The translations under genes and the position numbers were made by a program. The notes under the pieces were generated by a model that saw only the letters and a list, made by a program, of their open reading frames with translations, was not told where the DNA came from and searched no databases. A stretch of DNA of 44,005 nt from Bacteroidota bacterium (GTDB taxonomy: Bacteria; Bacteroidota; Bacteroidia; JABEUT01). Numbering within the stretch: position 1 is the first letter of the stretch; the number at the start of each line of letters is the position of its first letter. The stretch lies in assembly GCA_013285655.1 (NCBI GenBank), contig JABDHI010000019.1, forward strand, positions 1-44,005. The letters run 5' to 3'. Shown one piece after another: positions 8,011 to 16,813 of this stretch.

Positions 8011-9438
8011 TCACTTAGCCTGAGCCTCTTTTATAGTAATGCGCCTTTTACCTTTGAATGCTACAATAAAGGCATCTTTATATCCCTCGTCGCGTAATTT
8101 TTTTTGTAGCGCTGTCGCATCACTCAGTTGCGCAAAACATCCTGCCGTGTATTTATATATTTTGTTATCTACATAAAAGTCAATATCACTCAGGTTGTCA
8201 AATCGCTTGTCGTTCTTGGCTAATGCGTGATCTGATAAAATGAACTGAACTTTAAAGCAAACCTTATTCGTATCTGGTTTAATTACAGGATTTGTTTTTC
8301 TGATGACTGTAGTATCAATATGTTTCTTTGGTTTGGTAATACTGTCCGGTTTTTTCTGCGCAACGCTATCTACCTTCAATCCCCTTAAAGCATCCTTCAT
8401 TCTATTCACCTTAGTGTTGGTATCCTTAGTAGGAAGGTTATGTTTAATAGTAGTAGTATCTATTTTCTTTGGTACAACACTATCTGTTTTAAAATGCTTT
8501 TGTGGCTTAGACTGATCTTTTTTTACAATGGTATCTTTCTTTATTGGCGCAATAGTGGCACTATCGCTGTTATTATGTTGGGCAGTATCAATTTTGGTGG
8601 TGTCGGTATTTTGTACTACAAATTGTTTGAATGTGTATGACTTTGGGTCGTAGGCGCTATTTTCTTTTTCTGATTTGTATTGCTCAAAAGCCAGGAAAAT
8701 ACATTTTGCAATCTCATCTTCTCCTTTTTGCGAACCCATAAATTTTTCCTCATCGGGGTTGGTTAAAAAACCTATTTCGGTTAGTAAACTTGGCATGGCA
8801 GTTCTCCAAAGCACTAAAAAGCCGGCTTGTTTTACGCGGTTATCCTTTCGCTTCTCTACCTGCGAATATTCATCCTGTATTTTGGCTGCCAGGTCAAGGC
8901 TTTGGGTAAGGTACAGGTTTTGATACATACTAAAGATGATATTACCCGTAGGTGAATCAGGGTCGTAGCCTCCATACGTGGTTTTATAGTTTTTTTCAAG
9001 TAATATAGATGAGTTCTCACGTTTTTCAACTTCCAGGTTTGCATCTGCTTTCCCTGTCCGCATTACATAAGTAGCCGAGCCATTAGCATCGTGGTTGGGC
9101 GAAGCGTTTAAGTGAATGCATATAAAAAAATCGGCATGGTTTTTGTTTGCTATTTCGGCCCTGTCGTTTAAAGGCACAAAAACATCAGTACTACGGGTAT
9201 ATACTACTTTCACACTTTTATCGTTATCCTCTAAGTAATGACCAAGTTTAAGGGAAACTGCCAATGCAATATTCTTTTCTTTGAAATTTACTCCATGGCA
9301 ACCGGGGTCCTTACCACCATGCCCGGCATCAATAACCACTATCCATTGCTTTTTAGCGCCACCGGGGGGCTTGTTCTTAAAGCTAAAGCCCAGCAGTGCA
9401 ACGCAAAAAATAAGGATGTATGAAAGCCATTTATACAT
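8011..9438 (-). CDS. N-acetylmuramoyl-L-alanine amidase with SPOR-like tail
   Basis: A 475-residue murein amidase (Amidase_3/AmiC type) that cleaves the bond between N-acetylmuramic acid and L-Ala in the periplasm. An N-terminal hydrophobic segment (about 4-19) exports or anchors it. Zinc ligands fit H40 (DAGHGG), E54 and H109 (ICIHLNA), and the catalytic Glu fits E221 (LLTEIGFLTNP). Residues about 240-395 are a low-complexity Thr/Lys/Asp/Pro linker. The last about 70 residues (CFKVQF, YKYTAG, LQKKLRDEGYKDAFIVAF) resemble a SPOR domain, which binds denuded glycan strands at septa. The start region lies back to back with lptD, so both envelope genes may share control. Confidence 0.9.
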   Translation of the reverse strand: MYKWLSYILIFCVALLGFSFKNKPPGGAKKQWIVVIDAGHGGKDPGCHGVNFKEKNIALAVSLKLGHYLEDNDKSVKVVYTRSTDVFVPLNDRAEIANKNHADFFICIHLNASPNHDANGSATYVMRTGKADANLEVEKRENSSILLEKNYKTTYGGYDPDSPTGNIIFSMYQNLYLTQSLDLAAKIQDEYSQVEKRKDNRVKQAGFLVLWRTAMPSLLTEIGFLTNPDEEKFMGSQKGEDEIAKCIFLAFEQYKSEKENSAYDPKSYTFKQFVVQNTDTTKIDTAQHNNSDSATIAPIKKDTIVKKDQSKPQKHFKTDSVVPKKIDTTTIKHNLPTKDTNTKVNRMKDALRGLKVDSVAQKKPDSITKPKKHIDTTVIRKTNPVIKPDTNKVCFKVQFILSDHALAKNDKRFDNLSDIDFYVDNKIYKYTAGCFAQLSDATALQKKLRDEGYKDAFIVAFKGKRRITIKEAQAK

Positions 9439-9447
9439 TAGAAACCG

Positions 9448-9455
9448 TAATTTTG
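9448..9455 (+). promoter_or_regulatory. -7 box (TAATTTTG) for lptD
   Basis: Plus-strand TAnnTTTG. It would start transcription near 9460, downstream of the ATG at 9420 but upstream of the TTG at 9486, so it supports the later start for lptD. Confidence 0.45.
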
Positions 9456-9467
9456 TGCCACTTCAGA

Positions 9468-9475
9468 CAAAAATA
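9468..9475 (-). promoter_or_regulatory. -7 box (TATTTTTG) for the amidase gene
   Basis: Minus-strand TAnnTTTG, 30 bases upstream of the amidase ATG at 9438. It overlaps the region of the opposite-facing lptD promoter, so the two predicted start points are only a few bases apart. Confidence 0.45.
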
Positions 9476-9485
9476 TCATATAGAA

Positions 9486-12104
9486 TTGCGTCATTTTAAG
9501 CTATTTACTCTTTTTTTTATCTTCTCTTTGTTAATAACGCATTCTGTTAAGGCTGCTGGTTACAACAATACACTGTCCCCAATTGATTCAATTAAAAGAG
9601 CAAAAGATGATAGTATACATAAGGCCAGGCTCAAAAAGCAACCCCTTAATTCGAAGGTAGACTACAATGCCAAGGACTCTATAAGACTCGATGCAAAAAA
9701 GCGCAAAGTGTATTTATACGGCGATGCTGATGTGAAGTACGAAAACCTAGAACTGAAAGCTGCCTATATTGATATATCGCTCGATAGTAGTATTGCCTTT
9801 GCCCATGGGGTTAAGGACAGTAATAAAAAAACTATTGGTAAGCCGGAGTTTCATCAAGGAGCAGATGTATTTCATGCCGACCAGATACGATATAACTTTA
9901 AAACTAAAAAAGGGCGTATAGACCAAATTACAACTAAAGAGGGTGAGGGGTACATACTTGGCGAAACAGTAAAGAAGGATAGTAACAATGTAATGTATAT
10001 GCGAAATGGCAGGTACACTACCTGTTCGGAAGAAGCTGATCCGCACTTTTTTATTGCTGCCATTAGGCTAAAAGTTATACCGAACAACCAGGTTGTAACC
10101 GGCCCGGCAATGTTGGTATTAGAAGGTGTTCCTACACCTTTAGCGATACCTTTTGGGTTCTTCCCGCTTACAAATGGAAGGCATTCGGGTATTATTATTC
10201 CACAATACGGCGAATCACAATCTCAGGGCTTTTACTTGCTTGATGGAGGATATTACCTTGGCATTAGCGACCATTTGGATATACAAACCCGTGGCGATAT
10301 ATATACAAATGGAAGTTGGGGCTTACGCGAAATTGTTGATTATAGCAGCAGGTACCACTATGCAGGTGAATTTAGGTTTGGCTATTCAGATACACGCTTA
10401 CAGTTGCCTGAATCAGCGGCATTTTCCAATACTCCCAATTTTATCATAAATTGGAACAGTACGCAGGATCCAAAGGCAAGGCCTAATAGTACTTTTTGTG
10501 CGAGTGTAAATGCCGGAACATCTAATTACTATTCAACCAATTCGTATAATCCTGCAGTGTTTTTAAATAACACCATGCAATCGAATATTTCGTTCACACA
10601 AAACTTTCCGCAAACACCATTTCACCTGGTATTAAATGCATCGCACGAACAAAATACCCAAACAGGACTTATTAATGCAACTGTACCTTCTTTAACATTT
10701 AATTGCGATCGGGTTTACCCGGCCAAATGGTTCGAAACAGCCCCGGTTAATGGTAACGCTTTGCTTGGTGCGCTTAATAATATTTCTTTCTCGTTTTCTA
10801 CTAATGCAGAAAATACTGTAAGGGCTTATCAGGATAATTTTTTAAGCCAAAACACATTAAATAAAATGCAAAATGGTATAAATACAACTATACCTGTTTC
10901 TGCTAATTTTCAAATTTTCAGATACTTTACACTTTCACCTAGCTTTACTTTTACTCACTTAGATTATTTTCAATCAACGCGTGATGTTTGGAGGAATGAT
11001 ACAGTAAGAATAGATACCGTTGGAGGGTTTGAAAGTGCTACAACCTATAATTTTTCTACCAGTTTATCTTTTAATTTATATGCCATGTATGGCCTAGGTG
11101 TAAAAAAGGCAGTAATGATAAGGCAAGTGTTTTATCCTACTATTTCTTTTAGCGCACACCCAGATTATAGTTCACCACAATATGGCTATTATAGAACTCC
11201 TACTGATGCTCCACTTGGCCAGGCTCCTGGTTATTACTCAATTTTTCAGAGTGGTATTTATGGTGGGCCTTCGGCAGGAAGATATGAAGCCGTTAGTATG
11301 AGCGTAGGAACAAATTTGGAAATGAAAGTAAGGGTGCAAACAGATTCGGGTACGATATATAAAAAGATAAAACTTCTTGAGCGCTTTTCCATAGGTTCGA
11401 GCTATAATATGCTGGCCGATAGTTTTAACTGGGCACCTATTTCATTGGCAGGTAATACAACATTATTCAAGAAGCTTGCCGTCAACTTCAGTGGTAATTT
11501 AGATCCTTACCAGCGAAATATTATTGGAGCCGATGAGAACGCCTGGAATTTTGAAAAGAGTTTAGGCAGGCTTGCTAATGGAGAACTTTCTTTAAGTACG
11601 ACACTTACGGGTAGTAGTAAGAATGGTGCTCAAAGTCAACAAGGTAATGCAGCTGCTGCCACTTCTACTAGTACACAATCAACTAATAGTGGGTTGCAGC
11701 TTGCGTCTCCAAACGATTATTTCGAATACGAGCAAATGCATCCTGTTTATTGGGCGCCCATAGAAATAGCTCCCTGGTCGCTTACTATGTTCTATAATTT
11801 GCTTTACTCAACATCGCTTTTAACAAAAACAACTACCCAAACCATCATGTTTAACGGTAGTATGCAGCTCAGCAAATACTGGTATGTGGCAGTTAATTCG
11901 GGTTACGATATAACCAACAGTCAATTCATCACTACCTCGCTTTCTGCCCGTAGAGATATGCACTGCTGGCAGCTCGATTTTAATGCCATTCCTTTTGGTT
12001 TTCACCAGAGCTTTACGCTTGGCGTGCATGTTAAGGCATCGGTATTATCTGACCTTAAGCTCCAACGTACCCGCAGCTGGACAGATACCCAGCAATATCA
12101 ATAA
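9486..12104 (+). CDS. lptD: LPS-assembly outer-membrane protein LptD
   Basis: The outer-membrane translocon that inserts lipopolysaccharide into the outer leaflet. From the TTG at 9486 it is 872 residues and begins with a clean signal peptide (MRHFKLFTLFFIFSLLITHS, then VKA). An OstA/LptA-like periplasmic jellyroll follows (about 55-200), with KVYLYGDADVKYENLELKA and the FHADQIRYNFKTKKGRI stretch. Then comes the characteristic NGRYTTCSEEADPHFFI and a large beta-barrel rich in aromatic strands. An ATG at 9420 is also in frame but would add 22 residues before the signal peptide, overlap the divergent amidase start and lie upstream of the likely promoter. The length and layout match Bacteroidota LptD proteins, which are shorter in conserved cysteines than the enteric form. 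Confidence 0.88.
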   Translation: MRHFKLFTLFFIFSLLITHSVKAAGYNNTLSPIDSIKRAKDDSIHKARLKKQPLNSKVDYNAKDSIRLDAKKRKVYLYGDADVKYENLELKAAYIDISLDSSIAFAHGVKDSNKKTIGKPEFHQGADVFHADQIRYNFKTKKGRIDQITTKEGEGYILGETVKKDSNNVMYMRNGRYTTCSEEADPHFFIAAIRLKVIPNNQVVTGPAMLVLEGVPTPLAIPFGFFPLTNGRHSGIIIPQYGESQSQGFYLLDGGYYLGISDHLDIQTRGDIYTNGSWGLREIVDYSSRYHYAGEFRFGYSDTRLQLPESAAFSNTPNFIINWNSTQDPKARPNSTFCASVNAGTSNYYSTNSYNPAVFLNNTMQSNISFTQNFPQTPFHLVLNASHEQNTQTGLINATVPSLTFNCDRVYPAKWFETAPVNGNALLGALNNISFSFSTNAENTVRAYQDNFLSQNTLNKMQNGINTTIPVSANFQIFRYFTLSPSFTFTHLDYFQSTRDVWRNDTVRIDTVGGFESATTYNFSTSLSFNLYAMYGLGVKKAVMIRQVFYPTISFSAHPDYSSPQYGYYRTPTDAPLGQAPGYYSIFQSGIYGGPSAGRYEAVSMSVGTNLEMKVRVQTDSGTIYKKIKLLERFSIGSSYNMLADSFNWAPISLAGNTTLFKKLAVNFSGNLDPYQRNIIGADENAWNFEKSLGRLANGELSLSTTLTGSSKNGAQSQQGNAAAATSTSTQSTNSGLQLASPNDYFEYEQMHPVYWAPIEIAPWSLTMFYNLLYSTSLLTKTTTQTIMFNGSMQLSKYWYVAVNSGYDITNSQFITTSLSARRDMHCWQLDFNAIPFGFHQSFTLGVHVKASVLSDLKLQRTRSWTDTQQYQ

Positions 12105-12111
12105 AACAAAA

Positions 12112-12139
12112 AAGCAGGAATTTTTTCAAACTCCTGCTT
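12112..12139 (-). terminator. Intrinsic terminator of rpsU
   Basis: AAGCAGGA pairs with TCCTGCTT around a 12-base loop. Read on the minus strand the stem is followed by TTTTTTGTTTTAT, a good U tract. In the plus direction the following run (AAAGTATTTT) is poorer, so any termination of lptD here would be weaker. Confidence 0.7.
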
Positions 12140-12166
12140 AAAGTATTTTACTGTATAAAACAGAGA

Positions 12167-12358
12167 CTACTCCTGAGATTCGAGATACTTCTGGCGAAGA
12201 ACAGCTTTAAGCTTCTTTTGCCTGCGAACTATCGAAGGTTTATTGTAAATTTTCCTTGCACGAAGTTCTTTTACAATACCAATACGGTCAAACTTCTTTT
12301 TGAAAGCCTTTAATGACTTTTCTAAGTTTTCGCCTTCTTTAATCTGAACAACAATCAT
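12167..12358 (-). CDS. rpsU: 30S ribosomal protein S21
   Basis: A 63-residue basic protein beginning MIVVQIKEGENLEKSLKAF, the standard S21 opening, with the Arg/Lys-rich tail (ELRARKIYNKPS, RRQKKLKAVLRQK). S21 binds the small subunit near the 3' end of 16S rRNA and takes part in initiation. The ATG at 12358 fits the family; an in-frame upstream start would add a nine-residue leader (MHPLKTNNN) not seen in S21 and would overlap the -7 box at 12383-12390. It is a single-gene unit on the opposite strand to its neighbours, ended by a hairpin. Confidence 0.95.
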   Translation of the reverse strand: MIVVQIKEGENLEKSLKAFKKKFDRIGIVKELRARKIYNKPSIVRRQKKLKAVLRQKYLESQE

Positions 12359-12382
12359 GTTATTATTTGTTTTTAAGGGGTG

Positions 12383-12390
12383 CAAATATA
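12383..12390 (-). promoter_or_regulatory. -7 box (TATATTTG) of rpsU
   Basis: A minus-strand TAnnTTTG match 24 bases upstream of the S21 ATG, predicting a leader of about 20 nt. Confidence 0.55.
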
Positions 12391-12522
12391 ATACTTTTTC
12401 GAATAAATAAATAAAAAGGTAGGTTATTTTGATTAATTTAGGTAGCTTCCAAGATTTTGCAAATGTGTATAACCCTTTTAATAAATAAATCTTGCCCCAA
12501 ATACCTATCCTGTCCTTTTTAG

Positions 12523-12530
12523 TAATTTTG
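12523..12530 (+). promoter_or_regulatory. -7 box (TAATTTTG) of the PBP1A gene
   Basis: A plus-strand TAnnTTTG match 25 bases upstream of the ATG at 12556. The rest of the 197-base gap to rpsU shows no further structure. Confidence 0.45.
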
Positions 12531-12555
12531 ATTTTTATACAAATAAAAAGCTTTT

Positions 12556-14820
12556 ATGGCTGCTGGCGAAAGGCAAAGATTTAAGAAATACTTACGCATA
12601 TTCTGGGTTATTGTACTTATTCCCATATGTTTACTAATTGGCTGTGTATTAGCAGCTTCGGTCGGTGTTTTTGGTAAATTACCAACCTTTAATGAACTTG
12701 AAAACCCACAAACTTACCTCGCTTCTGAGGTTATTTCGTCAGACGGGCAGGTTTTGGGTAAATATTACGTACAAAACCGCTCGAACATACAATATAAGGA
12801 TATTAGCCCATATTTAATAAACGGACTGGTAGCCACCGAGGATGCCCGCTTTTACGACCATTCGGGTATCGATCTTCGTAGTTTGTTCAGGGTATTCTTT
12901 AAAACGGTATTGGGCCACAAATCATCGTCGGGTGGTGGTAGTACCATTACCCAACAGCTTGCTAAAATGTTATTCCCACGTGACCCTAAGGCAGGTAAAG
13001 TAAAGCTGATGTTCATGAAATTTAAGGAGTGGGTTATTGCAGCCCGACTTGAGAGGCAGTATACCAAGGAAGAGATAATTACCATGTATCTTAATAAGTT
13101 CGATTTTATAAATAACGCTGTAGGTATACAATCGGCTTCGCGTATCTATTTCAGCTCCACCCCGGATTCATTGAAAATAGAACAAGCAGCTATGTTGGTG
13201 GGTATGGAAAAGAACCCTTCGCTATTTAATCCTAAGAACCGCCCTAAAATAGCCATGGAAAGGCGCAATGTGGTGCTTTCTCAAATGGCCAAATACAATT
13301 ATTTGTCAGACCCTAAAAAAGATTCACTCGAAAAATTAGCGCTGGGCTTACATTTTAGAGCGGAGAACCCGGATGAAGGACTGGCTTCTTATTTCAGGGA
13401 GTATTTGAGAGATAATTATTTGCGGAAATGGTGTGAAGAACATCCTAAAGCGGATGGCAGCAAGTATGATATTTATAAAGATGGATTAAAGATTTACGTG
13501 ACTATAGATTCTCGCATGCAACAATATGCAGAAGAAGCATTGGAACAGAATTGCAAATTCTTACAGCCGTATTTCTTTAAGGAATTAAGCCACCGTAAAA
13601 ATGCCCCATTTGATTTTAGAATAACAAAAGAAGAGACGGAAGACTTGATGAATAGCTCTATTCGCCGTTCGGATAGGTATATGAGTTTAAAAAGAGCGGG
13701 TGCATCAGATGCTGAAATAACTAAGAGTTTCCATACGCCAATACCTATGACGGTATTTACGTGGAAGACTAAAGACCATGCCTTAGATACAACTATGTCT
13801 CCGTACGATTCTATTAAATATACCAAAAGCTATTTGCAAGCCGGTTTCTGTTCTATTGACCCACATACGGGTTATATAAAAGCATGGGTGGGTGGTATTG
13901 ACCATAGGTTTTATAAATACGATCACGTAATGGTAGGTAAACGACAGGTGGGTTCTACATTTAAACCATTTATATATACCCTTGCTGTGCAAAATGGTTA
14001 TTCGCCTTGCTACGAAATGCCTAACGTACCTGTAAGTATACCAAACGGAACACAACCACCATGGCAGCCTAAAAATGCCGATACGAATGATGATGGCAGA
14101 ATGATGACACTGAAAGAGGCTTTAGCGAAATCCGTCGATCGTATTGCAGCTTCGTTAACGTACAAATTCTCTCCGCAAGCAGTAATAAGCATGGTGCGCC
14201 ACATGGGTATTACCGATAATATTGATGCCGTTCCTTCACTCTGCTTAGGTACTTGCGAAATACCTGTAAGCAGTATGGTTGGTGCGTATTGCACCTATGC
14301 TAATAAAGGAATTTGGGTGCAGCCTACGTTTGTTATGCGCATAGAAGATAAGAATGGACGAATACTCGACCAGGTAAAACCTAAAACAGATGAGGCATTG
14401 AGTGAGCAAGATGCTTACGTGATGTTGAACATGATGGAAGGGGTAGTGCAATACGGTACCGGTGAACGATTGAGAGGAAGCAGGTACAGATTATTAAACC
14501 CTATAGCAGGTAAAACGGGTACTACACAAAACTGTTCTGACGGATGGTTCATTGGTATTACACCGAATCTGGTATCGGGTTGCTGGGCAGGGTTTGAAGA
14601 CCGTGCAACACACTTCGAAAATATGGAATGGGGACAAGGTGCCAGTGAAGCATTACCTGTTTGGGCTGTGTATATGCTAAAGGTTTACGCTAATGGTAAG
14701 CTTGGTGTAAGTACCGATGATGATTTTGAAAAGCCTAAGAAGCCTACAACTATTGAATGTGACTGCTCTAAGTACAATAAGCAGCACAGAGATAATACAG
14801 GAGGAAATCCGTTTAATTAA
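12556..14820 (+). CDS. Class A penicillin-binding protein (PBP1A-type)
   Basis: A 754-residue bifunctional peptidoglycan synthase. It has a short cytoplasmic N-terminus, a membrane helix (about 14-36) and a GT51 glycosyltransferase domain (about 60-240) with the catalytic Glu at E95 (ATEDARFYDH) and GGSTITQQLAK. The transpeptidase domain (about 415-720) has S467-T-F-K470 as the acylated Ser motif and K653-T-G-T. The middle motif, normally SxN, reads S526-V-D528, an unusual Asp. The protein polymerises glycan chains and cross-links stem peptides on the periplasmic side of the inner membrane. It ends four bases before the convergent CoA-transferase gene with no terminator visible between them. 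Confidence 0.92.
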   Translation: MAAGERQRFKKYLRIFWVIVLIPICLLIGCVLAASVGVFGKLPTFNELENPQTYLASEVISSDGQVLGKYYVQNRSNIQYKDISPYLINGLVATEDARFYDHSGIDLRSLFRVFFKTVLGHKSSSGGGSTITQQLAKMLFPRDPKAGKVKLMFMKFKEWVIAARLERQYTKEEIITMYLNKFDFINNAVGIQSASRIYFSSTPDSLKIEQAAMLVGMEKNPSLFNPKNRPKIAMERRNVVLSQMAKYNYLSDPKKDSLEKLALGLHFRAENPDEGLASYFREYLRDNYLRKWCEEHPKADGSKYDIYKDGLKIYVTIDSRMQQYAEEALEQNCKFLQPYFFKELSHRKNAPFDFRITKEETEDLMNSSIRRSDRYMSLKRAGASDAEITKSFHTPIPMTVFTWKTKDHALDTTMSPYDSIKYTKSYLQAGFCSIDPHTGYIKAWVGGIDHRFYKYDHVMVGKRQVGSTFKPFIYTLAVQNGYSPCYEMPNVPVSIPNGTQPPWQPKNADTNDDGRMMTLKEALAKSVDRIAASLTYKFSPQAVISMVRHMGITDNIDAVPSLCLGTCEIPVSSMVGAYCTYANKGIWVQPTFVMRIEDKNGRILDQVKPKTDEALSEQDAYVMLNMMEGVVQYGTGERLRGSRYRLLNPIAGKTGTTQNCSDGWFIGITPNLVSGCWAGFEDRATHFENMEWGQGASEALPVWAVYMLKVYANGKLGVSTDDDFEKPKKPTTIECDCSKYNKQHRDNTGGNPFN

Positions 14821-14824
14821 GGTA

Positions 14825-15481
14825 TTAGTCTAATTTCATTTCCGGAATATCTCCTTCAATTACCAAGCGGCCTGCTGTCTTTGCTTTTATTTCATCAACA
14901 CTAACACCGGGTGCACGTTCAATTAATTTAAAGCCTTGCGGAGTAACTTCTAATACTGCAATTTCGGTTACAATACGTTTCACGCATTTAACACCGGTTA
15001 AAGGCAAAGTACATTTAGGTAATAACTTCGATTCGCCTTTTGGGTTAGTATGTTGCATAGCAACAATAATATTTTTAGCTGCTGCAACAAGGTCCATTGC
15101 TCCGCCCATACCCTTAACCATTTTGCCGGGTATCTTCCAGTTGGCAATGTCTCCTGTTTCACTTACTTCCATCGCGCCAAGTACAGTCAAGTCAACTTTG
15201 CCTGCACGTATCATTCCAAAACTTTCAAATGAATCGAAATATGATGCACCAGGCAATACGGTTACCGTTTCTTTGCCTGCGTTAATAAGGTCTGCATCTA
15301 CTTCTTCATCCTTAGGGTATGGTCCGGTGCCCAATATCCCATTCTCTGACTGAAGTATAATGGTCATTCCCTTTGGAATGTAATTAGCTACTAGGGTTGG
15401 TATACCTATTCCAAGGTTTACATACATTCCATCACGCAGTTCCTGCGCTATTCGTTTTGCAATTCCGTTTTTATCTAACAT
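14825..15481 (-). CDS. scoB: 3-oxoacid CoA-transferase subunit B
   Basis: A 218-residue beta subunit of a family I CoA-transferase. It shows [15 protein letters not shown] and [10 protein letters not shown], in which E46 is the Glu that forms the enzyme-CoA thioester. With subunit A it moves CoA between succinyl-CoA (or acetyl-CoA) and acetoacetate-type acids in the cytoplasm. In most genomes the B gene follows the A gene directly; here a four-helix-bundle gene with flanking repeats separates them. The substrate (succinyl-CoA versus acetyl-CoA/butyrate type) is not fixed by the motifs. Confidence 0.9.
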   Translation of the reverse strand: MLDKNGIAKRIAQELRDGMYVNLGIGIPTLVANYIPKGMTIILQSENGILGTGPYPKDEEVDADLINAGKETVTVLPGASYFDSFESFGMIRAGKVDLTVLGAMEVSETGDIANWKIPGKMVKGMGGAMDLVAAAKNIIVAMQHTNPKGESKLLPKCTLPLTGVKCVKRIVTEIAVLEVTPQGFKLIERAPGVSVDEIKAKTAGRLVIEGDIPEMKLD

Positions 15482-15501
15482 AAAATCCCGATTTGAAAAT
15501 T

Positions 15502-15931
15502 TGGCAATTTGAAGATTTGAAAATTATTTAGTTGACTTACTTGACGCAATGATTTTTGAAAGTATTTTATTAATTGGGGTGACTTGCTCTAAAAGAGAGT
15601 CGGGGTTAGGGTATGTTTTGATTTGCTTACAAAGCATCAACCAATACTCAGTTTCGTCTGCTTCTTTGGCTGCTATTTTCATTTTATGAATAAAGTCATT
15701 TTTGCTTTCCGCATTTTGGGCCTCTCTAACATTTGCACCTATCGATGTTCCACTTTTGAACAGTTGATTTGCTAATGGGTATCTTTTCCTATCCATAAGC
15801 AGTTCACAATATTCCATAATATGAATTGAAAACTCGAAAGTTTTTTGTACGATCAGATTTTCTTTATCACTTCGCATTATTTAATGGTTTTAATCATCAA
15901 ATTATCAAATTGGCACATTTTCAAATTGCCA
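15502..15931. repeat. Inverted repeats flanking the four-helix-bundle gene
   Basis: TGGCAATTTGAA (15502-15513) recurs as its exact reverse complement at 15920-15931. Both copies sit in longer stretches built of AATTTGAAAAT/ATTTGATAAT units (15490-15525 and 15895-15931). The right copy overlaps the last codons and the TGA stop of scoA. The unit looks like an inserted cassette; no transposase and no clear target duplication is visible. Confidence 0.65.
15524..15877 (-). CDS. Four-helix-bundle protein (23S rRNA intervening-sequence family)
   Basis: A 117-residue, all-helical protein of the S23/IVS-encoded family (TIGR02436 type). Family features are visible: NLIVQKTFEFSIHIMEYCE, the central KSGTSIGANVREAQNAES and the KMKIAAKEADETEYWL helix. 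Members were first found in intervening sequences of 23S rRNA and share a fold with the accessory protein Avd of diversity-generating retroelements; their role outside those settings is not established. The gene sits between scoA and scoB in the same orientation, with an inverted repeat on each side, which suggests insertion into an existing operon. It has no promoter of its own that I can see and is probably co-transcribed. Confidence 0.85.
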   Translation of the reverse strand: MRSDKENLIVQKTFEFSIHIMEYCELLMDRKRYPLANQLFKSGTSIGANVREAQNAESKNDFIHKMKIAAKEADETEYWLMLCKQIKTYPNPDSLLEQVTPINKILSKIIASSKSTK

Positions 15932-16613
15932 CAGTTCTGCGTTCAATTCTTTTTTCGTAGTTCTTTCCTTCAAATATGCGGTGTACATAAATGCCCGGTA
16001 CATGCACCTGGTCAGGGTCAATTTCGCCCGGTTGAACCAAATGTTCCACTTCGGCAATAGTAATGTTGCCTGCTTTAGCCATAGGTACACTGTAGTTACG
16101 TGTTGTTTTTCTAAAAACAAGGTTACCCAATGTGTCGCCCTTCCATGCTTTTACCATTGCAAAGTCGGCATGTAAGGCCATTTCCATTAAATATTTTTTA
16201 CCGTTAAACTCACGTATCTCTTTGCCTTCAGCTACTTCGGTGCCATAACCAGCGCCTGTAAAAAATGCCGGGATTCCCAAGCCTGCCATAGCTATACGAG
16301 TAGCGAGTGTGCCTTGCGGAACAAGATCAACTTCTAATTCTCCGCTTAAAAACTGGCGTTCGAATTCAGCATTCTCGCCCACATACGAAGACATCATCTT
16401 TTTTATCTGCCTTGTTTTTAATAATAACCCGAGCCCAAAATCATCTACCCCGGCATTATTCGAAATACAAGTAAGGCCTTTTACGCCCTTTTTTAGTAAT
16501 GCAGCAATGCAATTTTCGGGTATGCCGCATAAGCCAAAACCACCCAGCATTAAAGTCATATTGTCCTTAATATCGGCAATAGCTTCGTCGGCATTTTTAT
16601 ATACTTTATTCAT
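15921..16613 (-). CDS. scoA: 3-oxoacid CoA-transferase subunit A
   Basis: A 230-residue alpha subunit of a family I CoA-transferase. It shows [13 protein letters not shown] (about 22-34), [14 protein letters not shown] and the glycine-rich [14 protein letters not shown] stretch. It forms the CoA-binding half of the heteromeric enzyme with the B subunit encoded 440 bases downstream. The reading frame ends RRTVAI and the TGA is contributed by the inverted repeat flanking the inserted four-helix-bundle gene, so the natural C-terminus may have been altered by a residue or a few. It is the first gene of the minus-strand operon; no TAnnTTTG box is obvious upstream. Confidence 0.9.
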   Translation of the reverse strand: MNKVYKNADEAIADIKDNMTLMLGGFGLCGIPENCIAALLKKGVKGLTCISNNAGVDDFGLGLLLKTRQIKKMMSSYVGENAEFERQFLSGELEVDLVPQGTLATRIAMAGLGIPAFFTGAGYGTEVAEGKEIREFNGKKYLMEMALHADFAMVKAWKGDTLGNLVFRKTTRNYSVPMAKAGNITIAEVEHLVQPGEIDPDQVHVPGIYVHRIFEGKNYEKRIERRTVAI

Positions 16614-16788
16614 AACAAATAATTATTCAGTAATAAACTCTAAATCTGTTGCGAATGTAATGAAGTTTTAATTTCTGTATGTGCTGAGTTACCATGTGTT
16701 TTTCAGTTGTATCTTTATGTGGTAATTTGCGTAGAACAAATCAACTTATCATTTGATAATAGCTGGTTACTACATTGTTCCAATCAGT

Positions 16789-16796
16789 TATATTTG
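16789..16796 (+). promoter_or_regulatory. -7 box (TATATTTG) of the epimerase gene
   Basis: A plus-strand TAnnTTTG match 17 bases upstream of the ATG at 16814, giving a leader of about 13 nt. It also argues against the in-frame TTG at 16775, which lies upstream of the box. Confidence 0.5.
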
Positions 16797-16813
16797 AATC
16801 TTTATTGGCAAGT

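Noticed and set aside
9420..9485. lptD starting at the ATG at 9420
   Set aside because: It overlaps the divergent amidase start, lies upstream of the likely -7 box and would place 22 residues before the signal peptide.
12391..12522. A hidden small gene or RNA between rpsU and the PBP gene
   Set aside because: The stretch is AT-rich without a stable stem, start signal or conserved-looking frame.
15845..16175. Plus-strand small frames across the scoA region
   Set aside because: They are antisense shadows of scoA and its flanking repeat.
16775..16813. N-terminal extension of the epimerase from TTG 16775
   Set aside because: The -7 box lies inside it and the Rossmann motif normally begins within the first ten residues.
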